Origin: Botrimarina mediterranea
GTDB lineage: Bacteria; Planctomycetota; Planctomycetia; Pirellulales; Lacipirellulaceae
NCBI RefSeq assembly: GCF_007753265.1
Contig: NZ_CP036349.1
Coordinates: forward strand, 2,389,363-2,453,362
Direction: 5' to 3'
DNA: 64,000 nt
Shown: in pieces, positions 24,982 through 34,382 of the stretch
Layout: each line of letters begins with the position of its first letter
Numbering within the stretch: the first letter of the stretch is position 1
Notes under the pieces: model-generated
Seen by the model: only the letters and a program-made list of their open reading frames with translations
Told to the model about the DNA's origin: nothing
The model's database searches: none
Program-made: the position numbers and the translations under genes

Positions 24982-27330
24982 CTAGAGTTTTGCCCCCCGT
25001 AACCTCAAGGCGTTGCCGATGACCGAAACGCTGCTGAGGCTCATCGCCGCGGCGGCGATCATCGGGCTCAGCAACCAACCGAACACGGGGTAGAGCACGC
25101 CGGCCGCGATCGGGATGCCCAGGGCGTTGTAGCCGAACGCGAAGAACAGGTTTTGGCGGATGTTCTGCATCGTGGCGCGACTCAACGCAGCCGCCTTAAT
25201 GACACCCCGCAGGTCGCCCCCAACAAGCGTCACGCCCGCCGACTCGATCGCGACGTCGCTGCCAGTGCCCATCGCGACGCCGACATCGGCCGCCGCGAGT
25301 GCGGGGGCGTCGTTGATGCCGTCACCGGCCATTGCGACGACTTTGCCTTGCTCACGGAGCTTGCGGACGTAGTCGTGCTTATCCTCGGGCGACACGCCCG
25401 CCGAGTACTCGTCGATGCCCAGCTCGTTGGCCACCGCTCTGGCGGTCGCCTCGGCGTCGCCGGTAAGCATGACGAGTTCCAAACCCAGCTCGTGCAGACG
25501 GCGTATCGCGTGGGGCGTCGATTGCTTGATCGGGTCCGAGATGGCCAGCAGCCCGAGTTGGCGACCCTCCGCCGCGACGAACACCACCGTCCGTCCCTGC
25601 TCTTGAAGCGACTGACTTCGCTCGTCAAGGTCGGAAGAGAGTTTGATGTCATTGCTCACCAGGAAACCGCGTTTGCCGACCAAGACGCGTCGTCCTTCTA
25701 CCGTGCCTTCTACTCCACCGCCTGTTGTGCTGTTGAATCCGTCGGCGACAGGCACGTCTAGTTCGCGATCCTTGGCTCCTTCAACGACAGCGCGCGCCAG
25801 CGGATGCTCACTCGACTGTTCGACGGCTGCCGCGAGCGAAAGCAACTCCGCTTCGCTGGTTCCCTCGGCGGGGATCACCTCCGTCACGCGGGGTCGGCCC
25901 TCAGTCAGCGTACCGGTCTTATCGACGATGATGGTGTCCACCTTCTCCATCGTCTCCAGCACTTGGGCGTCTTTGATTAGCACGCCCTCGCGGGCTCCGC
26001 GACCAACACCCACCATAATCGACATCGGCGTCGCCAATCCCAGGGCGCAGGGGCACGCGATAATCAGGACGGAGACGGCGGCCAAGAGAGCGTGCGCCAG
26101 CCGCGGCTCGGGTCCAATCGTCGCCCACACACCGAACGCGACGATGGCAGTAACAATGACGATCGGAACAAACCATGCGGCCACCGTATCAACGAGACTC
26201 TGAATCGGCGCGCGGCTCCGCTGTGCCGCAGCCACCATATCGACGATGCGACTCAGCACCGTCTCCGAGCCGACCTGCTCGGCTTCGATGAGCAGCGTGC
26301 CTGTTTGGTTCAGTGTCCCGGCAGAGACTTTGTCTCCCACAGATTTTTCGACTGGGGTTGGCTCTCCCGTGAGCATCGATTCATCGACCGAGCTTTTCCC
26401 TTCACGCACGATGCCGTCGACCGGAGTCTTCTCGCCGGGTCGCACGCGTAGTCGGTCGCCGGCTTGCACCGCGTCGAGCGGCACATCCTCTTCGCCGCTG
26501 TCGGTGACGCGATGGGCCGTATCGGGCGCAAGCTCCAACAGTTCGCGGATCGCGCCGCTGGTTCGTTTCCTGGCACGAAGCTCCAGGACCTGACCCAGTA
26601 GCACGAGCGTGATGATCACTGCTGCCGCCTCGAAGTAGAGCGGCGGGCGGCCAGCTTCATAGAACGCGGTGGGGATCAGTGTCGGAAAGATGACAGCCAG
26701 CAGGCTGAACCCGAACGCCGTGAGCGTGCCGAGCGCGACGAGCGTGAACATGTTGGGGCTGCGATGGAGCACCGATTGCCATCCACGCACCAGCAGGGGC
26801 CAGCCGCTCCATAGCACAACGGGGGTCGCCAACAGCAGTTGGAGCCAACCTTCGACAGTCGGCGAAAGCCAACCACGAATTGGCAGTCCAACCATGGGTC
26901 CCATCGTTAACACCAGCAGCGGCAAGCTCAGCGCGACGCCCACCCAGAATCGCCGTGTCATGTCCGCTTCCGTGGCGTCCGATTCCTCGCCGTCGTCACG
27001 CGAAATGGTCTTCGGTTCCAGGTCCATCCCGCACTTCGGGCAACTCCCTGGGCCGATCTGTTCCACCTCGGGGTGCATCGGGCAGGTGTAGATGCGTCCT
27101 GCTGGGGATTGAGGAGACGATTCAGCTCTTTGTTTCGGACTGGGCTTGTTGCTCGGTTCGCAGCAACTTCCCGTTTTGGATTCCGCTGAATCAGACTCGT
27201 TCTTCTGCGCGGCGAAGCGATCACGGCAGCTCTCGCTGCAAAAGTAGTGCGTCTCTCCTTTTGATTCGAGCGAGATCGCAGTGTTGGGATCGACTGTCAT
27301 CCCGCAGACGGGGTCCAACTCGGTTTGCAT
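24982..27330 (-). CDS. copA: Copper-exporting P1B-type ATPase with YHS and HMBD N-terminus
   Basis: 782 aa from the ATG at 27330, chosen because GGAGG is 8 nt ahead; the ATG at 27345 lacks this. Instead of ferredoxin-like HMA domains it begins with a YHS domain (LDPVCGMTV ... YFCSESC) and an HMBD (YTCPMHPEV ... CPKCGMDL). Then the P1B core: helix-6 Cys426-Pro-Cys428, DKTGT with phosphorylated Asp470, SSEHPLA (HP motif), and GDGINDAPA. Exports Cu(I) from the cytosol at ATP cost. A CsoR box is 53 bp upstream. It is monocistronic as far as seen. Confidence 0.97.
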   Translation of the reverse strand: MQTELDPVCGMTVDPNTAISLESKGETHYFCSESCRDRFAAQKNESDSAESKTGSCCEPSNKPSPKQRAESSPQSPAGRIYTCPMHPEVEQIGPGSCPKCGMDLEPKTISRDDGEESDATEADMTRRFWVGVALSLPLLVLTMGPMVGLPIRGWLSPTVEGWLQLLLATPVVLWSGWPLLVRGWQSVLHRSPNMFTLVALGTLTAFGFSLLAVIFPTLIPTAFYEAGRPPLYFEAAAVIITLVLLGQVLELRARKRTSGAIRELLELAPDTAHRVTDSGEEDVPLDAVQAGDRLRVRPGEKTPVDGIVREGKSSVDESMLTGEPTPVEKSVGDKVSAGTLNQTGTLLIEAEQVGSETVLSRIVDMVAAAQRSRAPIQSLVDTVAAWFVPIVIVTAIVAFGVWATIGPEPRLAHALLAAVSVLIIACPCALGLATPMSIMVGVGRGAREGVLIKDAQVLETMEKVDTIIVDKTGTLTEGRPRVTEVIPAEGTSEAELLSLAAAVEQSSEHPLARAVVEGAKDRELDVPVADGFNSTTGGGVEGTVEGRRVLVGKRGFLVSNDIKLSSDLDERSQSLQEQGRTVVFVAAEGRQLGLLAISDPIKQSTPHAIRRLHELGLELVMLTGDAEATARAVANELGIDEYSAGVSPEDKHDYVRKLREQGKVVAMAGDGINDAPALAAADVGVAMGTGSDVAIESAGVTLVGGDLRGVIKAAALSRATMQNIRQNLFFAFGYNALGIPIAAGVLYPVFGWLLSPMIAAAAMSLSSVSVIGNALRLRGAKL

Positions 27331-27382
27331 TGCAAATGCCTCCAACGACTGGGGCTCGATTCGAGTACGGAGTCGCTATTGT

Positions 27383-27399
27383 ATACCCACGTGGGGTAT
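27383..27399. promoter_or_regulatory. CsoR-type operator ahead of copA
   Basis: ATACCCACGTGGGGTAT, one mismatch from perfect symmetry, 53 bp upstream of the start codon supported by GGAGG. Confidence 0.78.
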
Positions 27400-27554
27400 A
27401 GGGCGAGTGCGTAGGGGTTGGCGTCGCTTGGGAAAACGCCTCAATAGAGTTACTCGATGTCTGATGTCCACGGCGAGAAGTAGCTGCCTGATCTGGACAG
27501 TCGGACAGAGGAGTCTGAATCGCGAATCGGCGCAAAATGTAGCCGATCGAGGCT

Positions 27555-27623
27555 GCTTCCTTCCCTTCCTCCGTATGGCCCTCGCCCCGCCGATTGGGGC
27601 CGTGCGGAGGAAGGGAAGGAAGC
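27555..27623. repeat. 27-bp-arm inverted repeat in intergenic DNA
   Basis: Arms 27555-27581 and 27597-27623 (GCTTCCTTCCCTTCCTCC ... ) pair with two mismatches around a 15-nt loop. No gene covers it. Divergent flanks (copA to the left, RHH-ATPase-protease operon to the right) make a simple terminator unlikely. Could be an inverted-repeat miniature element remnant or an insulator hairpin. Confidence 0.75.
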
Positions 27624-27976
27624 AAGCATAGCGGCTCGCGTGAACCAGCAAGCACCTGGGTCCCTGTCAGGGCATCTCGTGCCTTGACCTACCGCCAGCG
27701 CTGCTTTCTTTAGCAGACTCTGGTGGCCCTCGTCACCGAGCCAGGTCGGGTATTCAAACTCGTGGGGATGGGGTTTGGAACAAAGAACCCAACGAGATCA
27801 CTTGCCATAGAAGAACGGTCACTCTTTCGATCGTTCCCGAAGCAACCGCACCGTCCATTGGCGAAGTGCCGGGCTATTCTCATCGTCGCAGTCTTTCTTC
27901 GCCTCAAACGAGTCGACCTGTTCCACCCGAACCGAAGTCCACGCAGGAGCACTGAGCGACGATATCCCTTGCGAAG
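27624..27976. other. Intergenic stretch, no supported gene
   Basis: About 350 bp. A + frame runs through it into the RHH gene but lacks a ribosome binding site and has no domain; the internal ATG at 28041 with GGGAGG is the believable start. Confidence 0.5.
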
Positions 27977-28019
27977 ATCGACCCGAACCTGTACTTTCGG
28001 TGTAGAAAGTAAGGTCGAT
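27977..28019. promoter_or_regulatory. Nested dyad ahead of the RHH-AAA-S8 operon
   Basis: Outer arms ATCGACC (27977) and GGTCGAT (28013) enclose inner arms TACTTTC (27992) and GAAAGTA (28005). Sits 22 bp before the RHH-like gene. Good candidate for an operator bound by that protein (autoregulation), by analogy with RHH antitoxin-type repressors. Confidence 0.55.
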
Positions 28020-28040
28020 TTCCGCAGGGAGGCAATCCCG

Positions 28041-28334
28041 ATGGCAAGCGCAATCCAATCACCTTTAGAGCGCCTCGGGCGTCGCCTGCGTACGCGCCTG
28101 TCGCCGAGCACCGGACAGCGTCCGGGCCGGCCAACGGACCCAACCTGGACGGTCCAGCGTAAGCTGCCGATGAGTCCGGCGACGCTTACAGCATTGGAAG
28201 AACTGGCGGCCCGGTTCAGCAGCGACCAGCGTCAGGTCAGTCCGATGCAGGTCGCCGCCTTGTTAGTGGAGGAGAAGGCCGAAGCATTTGCGAAGTCGCT
28301 GAGGCAGGACGCCTCGGCAGTATCCGAGTCGTAG
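28041..28334 (+). CDS. Small RHH-like protein, first gene of the AAA-S8 operon
   Basis: 97 aa from the ATG at 28041 with GGGAGG 9 nt ahead. N-terminus is basic (RLGRRLRTRLSPSTGQR); then a strand-helix-helix pattern, WTVQRKLPMSPATLTALEEL and VSPMQVAALLVEEKAEAF, like ribbon-helix-helix DNA-binding proteins. It is followed 6 bp later by the ATPase gene. The family is not recognised with certainty. Likely the repressor or a structural partner of the AAA-S8 pair; a dyad lies just upstream. Confidence 0.7.
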   Translation: MASAIQSPLERLGRRLRTRLSPSTGQRPGRPTDPTWTVQRKLPMSPATLTALEELAARFSSDQRQVSPMQVAALLVEEKAEAFAKSLRQDASAVSES

Positions 28335-28340
28335 GAGCCA

Positions 28341-29336
28341 ATGATGGCGACCGCCCAGCAGATCAAATCACTCCTCAAGAGCTACGGCGACGCCGACAAC
28401 GAGCGTTTCGTTTCCGTGGCGCTCCAGATCGCTGCGCACGAAGCCCGCGGCGGGAAAGGGAAGCTGGCGAGCGAGCTGAAGCGGCTCGTGGACGAGATAC
28501 GAAACAAGCAGCACTCGGTGCAACCGGGGGGCTCCGTGCCAATCGCCCGGCCTCACGGCGAACTGGCGACCCTGTTGGCGGCGAGCTACCCGCGAACCCA
28601 CCTAAGTGAGATGGTTTTGGGGGAAAGCCAAGCGGCGCAGCTTCACCAAGTGCTCGTCGAGTACCGACAACAATCCAAGCTCCGCGAGCATGGCCTGGAG
28701 GCCAAACGCAAGCTCTTGCTCGTCGGACCTCCGGGGGTCGGCAAGACGATGACCTCTTGGGCTCTGGCGGGCGAGTTGAAACTGCCTCACTTCACTGTGC
28801 AGTTCCATTCGCTGATCACCAAATACATGGGCGAGACGGCCGCCAAGTTGTTCGCCGTGTTCGAAGCGATGCGTCACACCCGCGGCGTCTATCTGTTTGA
28901 TGAGTTTGACGCCATCGGCGCGATGCGCGGTAGTCAGCACGATGTGGGGGAAATCCGCCGCGTGCTAAACTCGTTCTTGCAGTTTTTGGAGCAGGACGAT
29001 TCGGATAGCCTTGTCATCGCGGCGACAAACCTGGAAGCGTTGCTAGACGAAGCGCTGTTCCGACGGTTCGACGAAGTCATCACCTACCACCTCCCTGGCG
29101 CGATCGAGATCGCCAATCTGCTTGCCAATCGCCTGGCGGCGTTCACCGTTGATCAAACTTCGCTAGAGCAATTGGGGAAGCAGGCGGTGGGCCTGAGCCA
29201 TGCCGAAGTCGCTCGCGTCGCAGACGAGGCGGCTAAGGGGGCTGTGCTCGCCGATAGCCGTACCATAGTCGTGCAGGTCCTGGGCGACGCGATCACATCT
29301 CGACTAGAGCGGAAGCGTTCACTGAGCCGAGGCTAA
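28341..29336 (+). CDS. ietA: AAA ATPase, IetA-like
   Basis: 331 aa, GGAG ahead of ATGATG. Walker A GPPGVGKT at 129-136, Walker B YLFDEFDAIG with Asp187-Glu188, sensor region VIAATNLEALLDEALFRRFD, and an arginine-finger-like RRFDE. It belongs to the classical AAA clade with an N-terminal helical domain. Adjacent to an S8 serine protease in the arrangement of the ietAS pair, which is known to cause plasmid incompatibility in Agrobacterium and to defend E. coli against phage. Probably senses or remodels a target and controls the protease. Confidence 0.85.
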   Translation: MMATAQQIKSLLKSYGDADNERFVSVALQIAAHEARGGKGKLASELKRLVDEIRNKQHSVQPGGSVPIARPHGELATLLAASYPRTHLSEMVLGESQAAQLHQVLVEYRQQSKLREHGLEAKRKLLLVGPPGVGKTMTSWALAGELKLPHFTVQFHSLITKYMGETAAKLFAVFEAMRHTRGVYLFDEFDAIGAMRGSQHDVGEIRRVLNSFLQFLEQDDSDSLVIAATNLEALLDEALFRRFDEVITYHLPGAIEIANLLANRLAAFTVDQTSLEQLGKQAVGLSHAEVARVADEAAKGAVLADSRTIVVQVLGDAITSRLERKRSLSRG

Positions 29337-29358
29337 CATCGCCAAGTACCCCCACATT

Positions 29359-31845
29359 GTGATTCAGCGTCCGCCCCAGTCGGCGGCGTATACCTACGCG
29401 GGTACGCGAGGGGGAGACTTTACGAGTCCCCCCAAGCCCGAGCGCACGTCACATGGGTCCAAGCTGCTCGGGGATCTAGACCGGGCGGAGAAAGATGCGC
29501 GAAAGCGGCTAGCTACTGAGCCGGTGCGGGAGGGATTGCAGTTCCTGCCGCTGGTGTTTGGCGAGAGCGAAGAGTTTGAGCTGCCGCTAGAGCGTTTGGA
29601 GGACGAGCGTAACGGCGTACGCGTCGTCAACATGCGAGTGGAGGGGGACCAGCGTCGCTACTTGGTCGCCGTCCCCGATTCTCAAGTTGCCGAGTTCGTC
29701 AAGAAGTTCCGAGAATATCAGACCGACGACACGGCCAAAGGGAAGCCGAAGAATGAGCCGTTGGCGGCGGGGACGGCTTCCATCGGCTCCGGTGACTTGG
29801 CCGATTACTGGACCGAGGTGGGCGAGAGTCTTCCCGCAGGCGACGAAACCTTTTGGTGGGAAGTCTGGCTTGACGAGGACGCCCGGGATGAGGTGGAAAA
29901 GGAGTCTGCCGAAGGGGTGGAGGAATGGTTCCGACGGGTCGCCAAAACGCAATCGATTCTGTTAAGCGACCGGGCGGTCTCCTTTCCCGAACGGGTCGTG
30001 GTCCTCGCGTTCGCGTCGCTCGACCAGTGGCGAGCGTTCCCTGGCTTGCTCCGCCATCTCGCCGAGTTCCGTCGAGCAAACCTTGTCGCTAGCGAATTCA
30101 CCCGCCTTGCGCCGAGCAGTCAAGCTGAGTTCGTAGAGGATCTGCTAGAGCGGGTCCGGTTCGCCGACGCCCAGGCGCCGACGGTTTGTTTGCTCGATAC
30201 GGGCGTCAATCGAGGCCATCCGCTTCTCGCGCCCGCCCTGGCGAGCGGCGACAACCAAGCGTACGTCTCGTCGTGGCGAACAAGCGATGACACGGGACAC
30301 GGCACCGAAATGGCCGGCGTCGCCCTCTACGGAGACCTCGCCAAGAAACTGGCCAGCGACCGTCGCTATCAATTGCGGCACCGACTAGAAGCGGTCAAGG
30401 TCTTGCCCCCGAGCGGCAAGAACGAGCCACCCGACTACGGCCCTATCACGGTTGGCGGGATGGCGAAGGCCGAGCTGCGCAAGCCGAAGCGGCGACGGGT
30501 GTTCTGCATGGCGGTCACCGCCGATGGCGGCGACTTGTGGTGGCCAACACTGTGGTCGGCGCAGATCGATCAAGCAACGGCTGGCGGCGAGGAAGGCGAG
30601 CGGCGACTGGTGGTGCTGGCCGCTGGGAATGTCCGCGAAGAGGTAGGCAAGAATTACCCCAACGAGAACTACTTGAGCAGCGTCGAGGACCCCTCGCAGG
30701 CGTGGAACGCACTCACCGTAGGGGCGTACACGAAGCTTGCATGGCTCGACGAAGACGGGCTAGCGGGATACCGACCGGTGGCGGAGCCGGGCGGTCTGTC
30801 GCCCGCGAGTCGTACGTCGTATTGCTGGAGCGGTTCGGCTTGGCCGTACAAACCGGATGTCGTCTTCGAAGGGGGCAACTACGCGGTCAACGAGCAGGGG
30901 TTTGTTACGAGCAGCGAGGACCTTGAGTTGCTGACGACTCAGTCGTCGGCCGAGGGGGACGCCTTGCTGGGAACGGTCCGCGACACCTCCGCGGCGACGG
31001 CGCTTGCGGCGCGGATGGCGGCGCAGCTTATGGCCGAGTATCCCACGTTCTGGCCGGAGACGATTCGGGGTTTGATGGTCCACTCGGCTGATTGGACACG
31101 ACAGATGCGGAAGGAATTTCCTCACAGCCGTCGCAAGGAGCGCCTGCGGGTCTACGGGATGGGGGTGCCCAACATGGCCCGCGCCCGTCGGTCGGCAAGC
31201 GGCTACGCGACGATGGTCGTCCAGGGCATTATCCAGCCTTTCCGCATGGAGGGGAGCCAAGGGAAGTCGCACGAGATGCACTTACACGATCTGCCGTTGC
31301 CGCGGAAAGTACTCCAAGAGCTAGGCAACACGTCGGTCAAGATGCGCGTCACGTTATCGTACTACATCGAGCCAAACCCACCGCGCCGTGGTGAGGTCGC
31401 CAAGTACCAGTACGCCTCCCACGGATTGCGTTTTTCCGTAAAGCGACCGACTGAGTCCTACGAGCAGATGCTCAAACGACTGTCGCGTGCCGCGTGGTCG
31501 GATGGGGAACGGCTTCGAAGACGTCGTGACGAGAGCGTCGTCAAGGATGAACGCCATTGGGAGTTGGGGCCAGAGTCAGTCGCCGTGCGTGGTTCGGTCC
31601 ATTCCGACTACTGGCGTGGAACAGCAGCGGAACTCGCTGATTCAGCGCTAGTCGGTGTCTACCCGGTTACTGGTTGGTGGCGCTACCGCCGTGACGCGAG
31701 CGTCGTCGAGCAGAAGACGAGGTACGCACTCGTCGTGAGCATCTCGACCGATTCGAGCAATGTAGATCTTGTGCAGGCAATCCAGGCAGAGATCGCGGCC
31801 CAGGTTCCGATTGCCTCAGATATAGACATCGATATTGAGACTTAG
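29359..31845 (+). CDS. ietS: S8 subtilisin-like serine protease, IetS-like
   Basis: 828 aa from a GTG start 22 bp after the ATPase stop; no better ATG is in frame. Catalytic triad: Asp280 in CLLDTGVNRGHPLL, His314 in DDTGHGTEMAGV, Ser544 in RDTSAATALAARMAA. No signal peptide, so cytosolic. About 270 residues precede the protease domain and about 230 follow, probably for target or ATPase contact. Ordering AAA-S8 with no spacing matches IetAS defence/incompatibility modules. The target of the protease is not known. Confidence 0.88.
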   Translation: MIQRPPQSAAYTYAGTRGGDFTSPPKPERTSHGSKLLGDLDRAEKDARKRLATEPVREGLQFLPLVFGESEEFELPLERLEDERNGVRVVNMRVEGDQRRYLVAVPDSQVAEFVKKFREYQTDDTAKGKPKNEPLAAGTASIGSGDLADYWTEVGESLPAGDETFWWEVWLDEDARDEVEKESAEGVEEWFRRVAKTQSILLSDRAVSFPERVVVLAFASLDQWRAFPGLLRHLAEFRRANLVASEFTRLAPSSQAEFVEDLLERVRFADAQAPTVCLLDTGVNRGHPLLAPALASGDNQAYVSSWRTSDDTGHGTEMAGVALYGDLAKKLASDRRYQLRHRLEAVKVLPPSGKNEPPDYGPITVGGMAKAELRKPKRRRVFCMAVTADGGDLWWPTLWSAQIDQATAGGEEGERRLVVLAAGNVREEVGKNYPNENYLSSVEDPSQAWNALTVGAYTKLAWLDEDGLAGYRPVAEPGGLSPASRTSYCWSGSAWPYKPDVVFEGGNYAVNEQGFVTSSEDLELLTTQSSAEGDALLGTVRDTSAATALAARMAAQLMAEYPTFWPETIRGLMVHSADWTRQMRKEFPHSRRKERLRVYGMGVPNMARARRSASGYATMVVQGIIQPFRMEGSQGKSHEMHLHDLPLPRKVLQELGNTSVKMRVTLSYYIEPNPPRRGEVAKYQYASHGLRFSVKRPTESYEQMLKRLSRAAWSDGERLRRRRDESVVKDERHWELGPESVAVRGSVHSDYWRGTAAELADSALVGVYPVTGWWRYRRDASVVEQKTRYALVVSISTDSSNVDLVQAIQAEIAAQVPIASDIDIDIET

Positions 31846-32173
31846 CCTGCCTACCAGAGTATCACGCTCTGATTGACAGCCCTGGGATCAGCGTAATGGC
31901 TCCACTATCGAATGGGCCTGCCCATGCAAGGTGCATTTTCACGGGAAGCCTGTGCCACTGGAGGAACTTCATGTCCAGACCCGTGAGCGCCAACAGCATG
32001 CTTCGCGTGAGGTGATCGCCCTGTGCTGGGCAGCTACTAGTTTGAGGTTCAAATTCCGCTAACGGTCGCCAAACTACGAGCAAACTTGCTGTCCCTTGCA
32101 AGCCTCGCAAACTAGTAGTAACGTTAGAAAAAGGCTATAAACGTAGTAGTTTCATCGCTTGGCTTGGCGGCCC
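31846..32173. other. Intergenic stretch left of the integrative element
   Basis: No supported gene. The 82-aa - strand frame at 31862-32110 has no ribosome binding site or domain. This DNA lies between the IetAS-like operon and the first att-like repeat. Confidence 0.5.
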
Positions 32174-32216
32174 CTCATAACCTCGAGGTCGTCGGTTCGA
32201 ATCCGGCCCCCGCCAC
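32174..32216 (+). other. att-like repeat 1: 3' half of a tRNA-Met(CAT)-like gene
   Basis: The sequence CTCATAAC is the anticodon loop of a CAT tRNA; it continues through the variable region and a T-arm (GGTTCGAATCC) to the acceptor end CCCCCGCCA. The 5' half is absent: upstream bases do not pair. This is what is left when a tyrosine-recombinase element uses a tRNA gene as its target. The first 22 bp recur at 39487, 55158 and (two changes) 55687. An integrase gene begins 121 bp to the right. Confidence 0.8.
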
Positions 32217-32286
32217 TTTCTCTAAGTCCTGCTGAAACCGTACTTTAGGTTACCGGCCATAGGTTGGCCGAGCGGCTTGCTGGAGC

Positions 32287-32314
32287 CCAAGCGAGGTAAA
32301 ACTACCTCGCTTGG
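32287..32314. promoter_or_regulatory. Perfect 12-bp inverted repeat upstream of the integrase
   Basis: CCAAGCGAGGTA - AAAC - TACCTCGCTTGG, ending 22 bp before the GTG start. Could be an operator for int, an integrase arm site, or a hairpin in the mRNA leader. Confidence 0.65.
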
Positions 32315-32336
32315 TAACTCGTAGTGAGTTTCCGCC

Positions 32337-33575
32337 GTGCCCAACCTCGTTAACCGTCCGCCCAAGTACCGTTTTCACAAGAGCACCGGCCAGGCTGTCG
32401 TCTCGATTGACGGCAAAGCCATCCAGCTGGGGCCCTTCAACTCGTCGCGCAGTTTCGAGCGCTACGAGGAGCTTATCAAGGACTGGCGCCGTCGCCGAGA
32501 CGATCAGCGCCCCGACCTCGCCGAGCTCGACCCCTACTCGGTCGTCACCGTCAAGCAGCTCCGTGCACGGCTGCGCGAAGGTCATGCGGTTACGCTCAAC
32601 GAGCTGGCCCTGGTCTACGAGGAGCACGCCCACTCGTACTACCGAAAGAATGGCAAGATCACGCGGGAGGGTGAGCAGGTCAGCGAGATCCTGCGGTTTC
32701 TCCTGCGGCATTACGGCGACGAAGACGCCGCTGAGTTTGGGCCGGTAAAGCTCAAAGACTTCCGCGAGCTGATGATCGACCCGAAGGGGTGGTCTAGAAA
32801 GCACATCAACGAGAACGTCAACCGCATCCGCCGGTTGTTCGCCTGGGCCTGCGAGAACGAGTTGGTCTTGCCGGCCGTGCACCAGGCGTTGCAGGCGGTC
32901 GCCGGCCTCAAGAAGGGTCGGAGCAACGCCCGAGAGACGAAGCGCGTCACCGTAATCGATGACGCGACCGTCACCGCCACGCTACAGCACGCGCCGGAGA
33001 TCATCGCCGACATGGTGCGGTTTCAGCGGCTCACGGGAACGCGGCCGGGCGAAGTGTGCAACCTACGCCCCTGCGACATCGACCGCACGGGCGAAATTTG
33101 GGTCTACGAGCCGGACGAGCACAAGATGGAGCACTACGGCACTCAGAGGCTGGTGATGATCGGGCCGAAGAGCCAGGCGGTGCTGCGGCCCTACCTCGAA
33201 AGGGCGGACAAGACGTTTTGCTTCGTCCCGGCCGAAACGGCTTGGATGGCCAAGCGCCGGCGGGGCGCCGAGGGAGCGGCTGAGTCGTTCGAGACAATCC
33301 TCGCGCGGGCCCACTTCGTCGCCAGGAAGCGCGGCGCCACGAAGCCCTATGACGCGGGAAGCTATCGGCTGGCGGTGAATCGGGCCGCGCTAAAAGCCGG
33401 TGTCGAAAAGTGGTCGCCGAACCGGTTGCGGCATACGGCGGCGACCGAGGTGCGGAAGCAGTTCGGGCTCGAGGCGGCCCAGGTGGTTTGTGGGCATCAA
33501 AGCGCGGACATCACGCAAGTTTACGCGGAGCGCGATCTGGCACTGGCGATCAAGGTAGCTCAATCACTCGGGTAA
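32337..33575 (+). CDS. int: Tyrosine recombinase/integrase
   Basis: 412 aa, GTG start. N-terminal SAM-like arm domain, catalytic domain from about 200. Active-site residues: Arg236 (LTGTRPGEVCNL), a second box NRLRHT with Arg365 where the usual His before it is Asn362, His in VCGHQSADIT, and nucleophile Tyr396 (VYAERD). It cuts and joins att sites to insert or excise element 1, presumably at the tRNA-Met 3' half 120 bp to its left. The protein is of the planctomycete mobile-element integrase group by general feel; not tested. Confidence 0.93.
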   Translation: MPNLVNRPPKYRFHKSTGQAVVSIDGKAIQLGPFNSSRSFERYEELIKDWRRRRDDQRPDLAELDPYSVVTVKQLRARLREGHAVTLNELALVYEEHAHSYYRKNGKITREGEQVSEILRFLLRHYGDEDAAEFGPVKLKDFRELMIDPKGWSRKHINENVNRIRRLFAWACENELVLPAVHQALQAVAGLKKGRSNARETKRVTVIDDATVTATLQHAPEIIADMVRFQRLTGTRPGEVCNLRPCDIDRTGEIWVYEPDEHKMEHYGTQRLVMIGPKSQAVLRPYLERADKTFCFVPAETAWMAKRRRGAEGAAESFETILARAHFVARKRGATKPYDAGSYRLAVNRAALKAGVEKWSPNRLRHTAATEVRKQFGLEAAQVVCGHQSADITQVYAERDLALAIKVAQSLG

Positions 33576-33755
33576 GCTAATCCGGTCTTTGCTGCCAAGT
33601 CGCGCACAGACACTTTCGCAGCCAAGAGCTATTACAAAGATTGGCAGAGTCGAAAATGCGTAGGAGACCGCCGCGGTCCCCGAACCGTTCAGATCGATCG
33701 GAAGACTAGCCGCGGCGCAACACATCATTCTGCCGATCTGTTTGCCGGTACGGAA

Positions 33756-34382
33756 CTAATACCTGTCGGGCAGTTCGCCACGGCTATGACGATCAAAGTG
33801 CGATTCGGAAATGCCCTCTGGGCGAGCGTTGCTCTTACATCGCAATATATCCAGACGCGGTAAACTCGATGGATATCCTAGGTCCCATGTCAACGATTCA
33901 TGATCGTCATTCTCCTCCCAGCGGCAAATCTTGTTTATTACTTCTCGCCGGTACTTCTGGAGGCGAGCGTCGTTAAGGTTGAATGCATCTATCGCATACT
34001 CTCCCTCCTTAGTCAGAGCCGTAGCAACTCCGTTGTCTTCAATCCGCAGATGATTTCCCAATCCATCAACACAAGGGTCAAGCACTTGTGCAGTCAGTTT
34101 GGCGGAGTTGCAACGGTTGCAAGCGTACACAAGATTGTCATACGCACACACCAGCGTTAGCTCGACGCTCTTGGGAACGACATGATCGACGCCAAAACTA
34201 TCCGGACCGTTGGGATACCAACGCTCTCGCAGTAAGCAGTACACGCACCGAAAGGAAAACTCGTCTCTTAACCAGGGCTTGAAGGAAGGGTAATGGGTAT
34301 ATCCGATGGGACCGTGGCGCCGAATGTGGGCATCGGTCGGATATGCAAAGACGGATCGTCCTGTCTCACACGACATAGTCAT
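33756..34382 (-). CDS. HNH endonuclease
   Basis: 208 aa from the ATG at 34382, which overlaps the stop of the upstream papain-GNAT gene as ATGA (a start at 34400 would overlap by 22 nt). Zinc-finger HNH fold: C46-x2-C49 (FRCVYCLL), Asp66-His67 (GVDHVVPKS), then NLVYACNRCNSAK with the second CxxC and the catalytic Asn/His-type end. Such nucleases nick or cut DNA in restriction, toxin or homing roles. Translational coupling to the papain-GNAT protein implies one joint function. Confidence 0.85.
   Translation of the reverse strand: MTMSCETGRSVFAYPTDAHIRRHGPIGYTHYPSFKPWLRDEFSFRCVYCLLRERWYPNGPDSFGVDHVVPKSVELTLVCAYDNLVYACNRCNSAKLTAQVLDPCVDGLGNHLRIEDNGVATALTKEGEYAIDAFNLNDARLQKYRREVINKICRWEENDDHESLTWDLGYPSSLPRLDILRCKSNARPEGISESHFDRHSRGELPDRY

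Noticed and set aside
25153-25761. 202-aa + strand frame
   Set aside because: Antisense of the conserved P-type ATPase domain; Arg/Asp-rich, no homology pattern.
27723-28040. 106-residue N-terminal extension of the RHH-like protein
   Set aside because: No ribosome binding site, low-complexity basic translation, covers the nested dyad; ATG 28041 has GGGAGG.
32161-32220. Functional tRNA gene
   Set aside because: Only the anticodon loop to 3' end is present; upstream bases do not form the 5' anticodon stem, D-arm or acceptor strand.
32250-32882. 210-aa - strand frame opposite the integrase
   Set aside because: Shadow of the integrase coding sequence.
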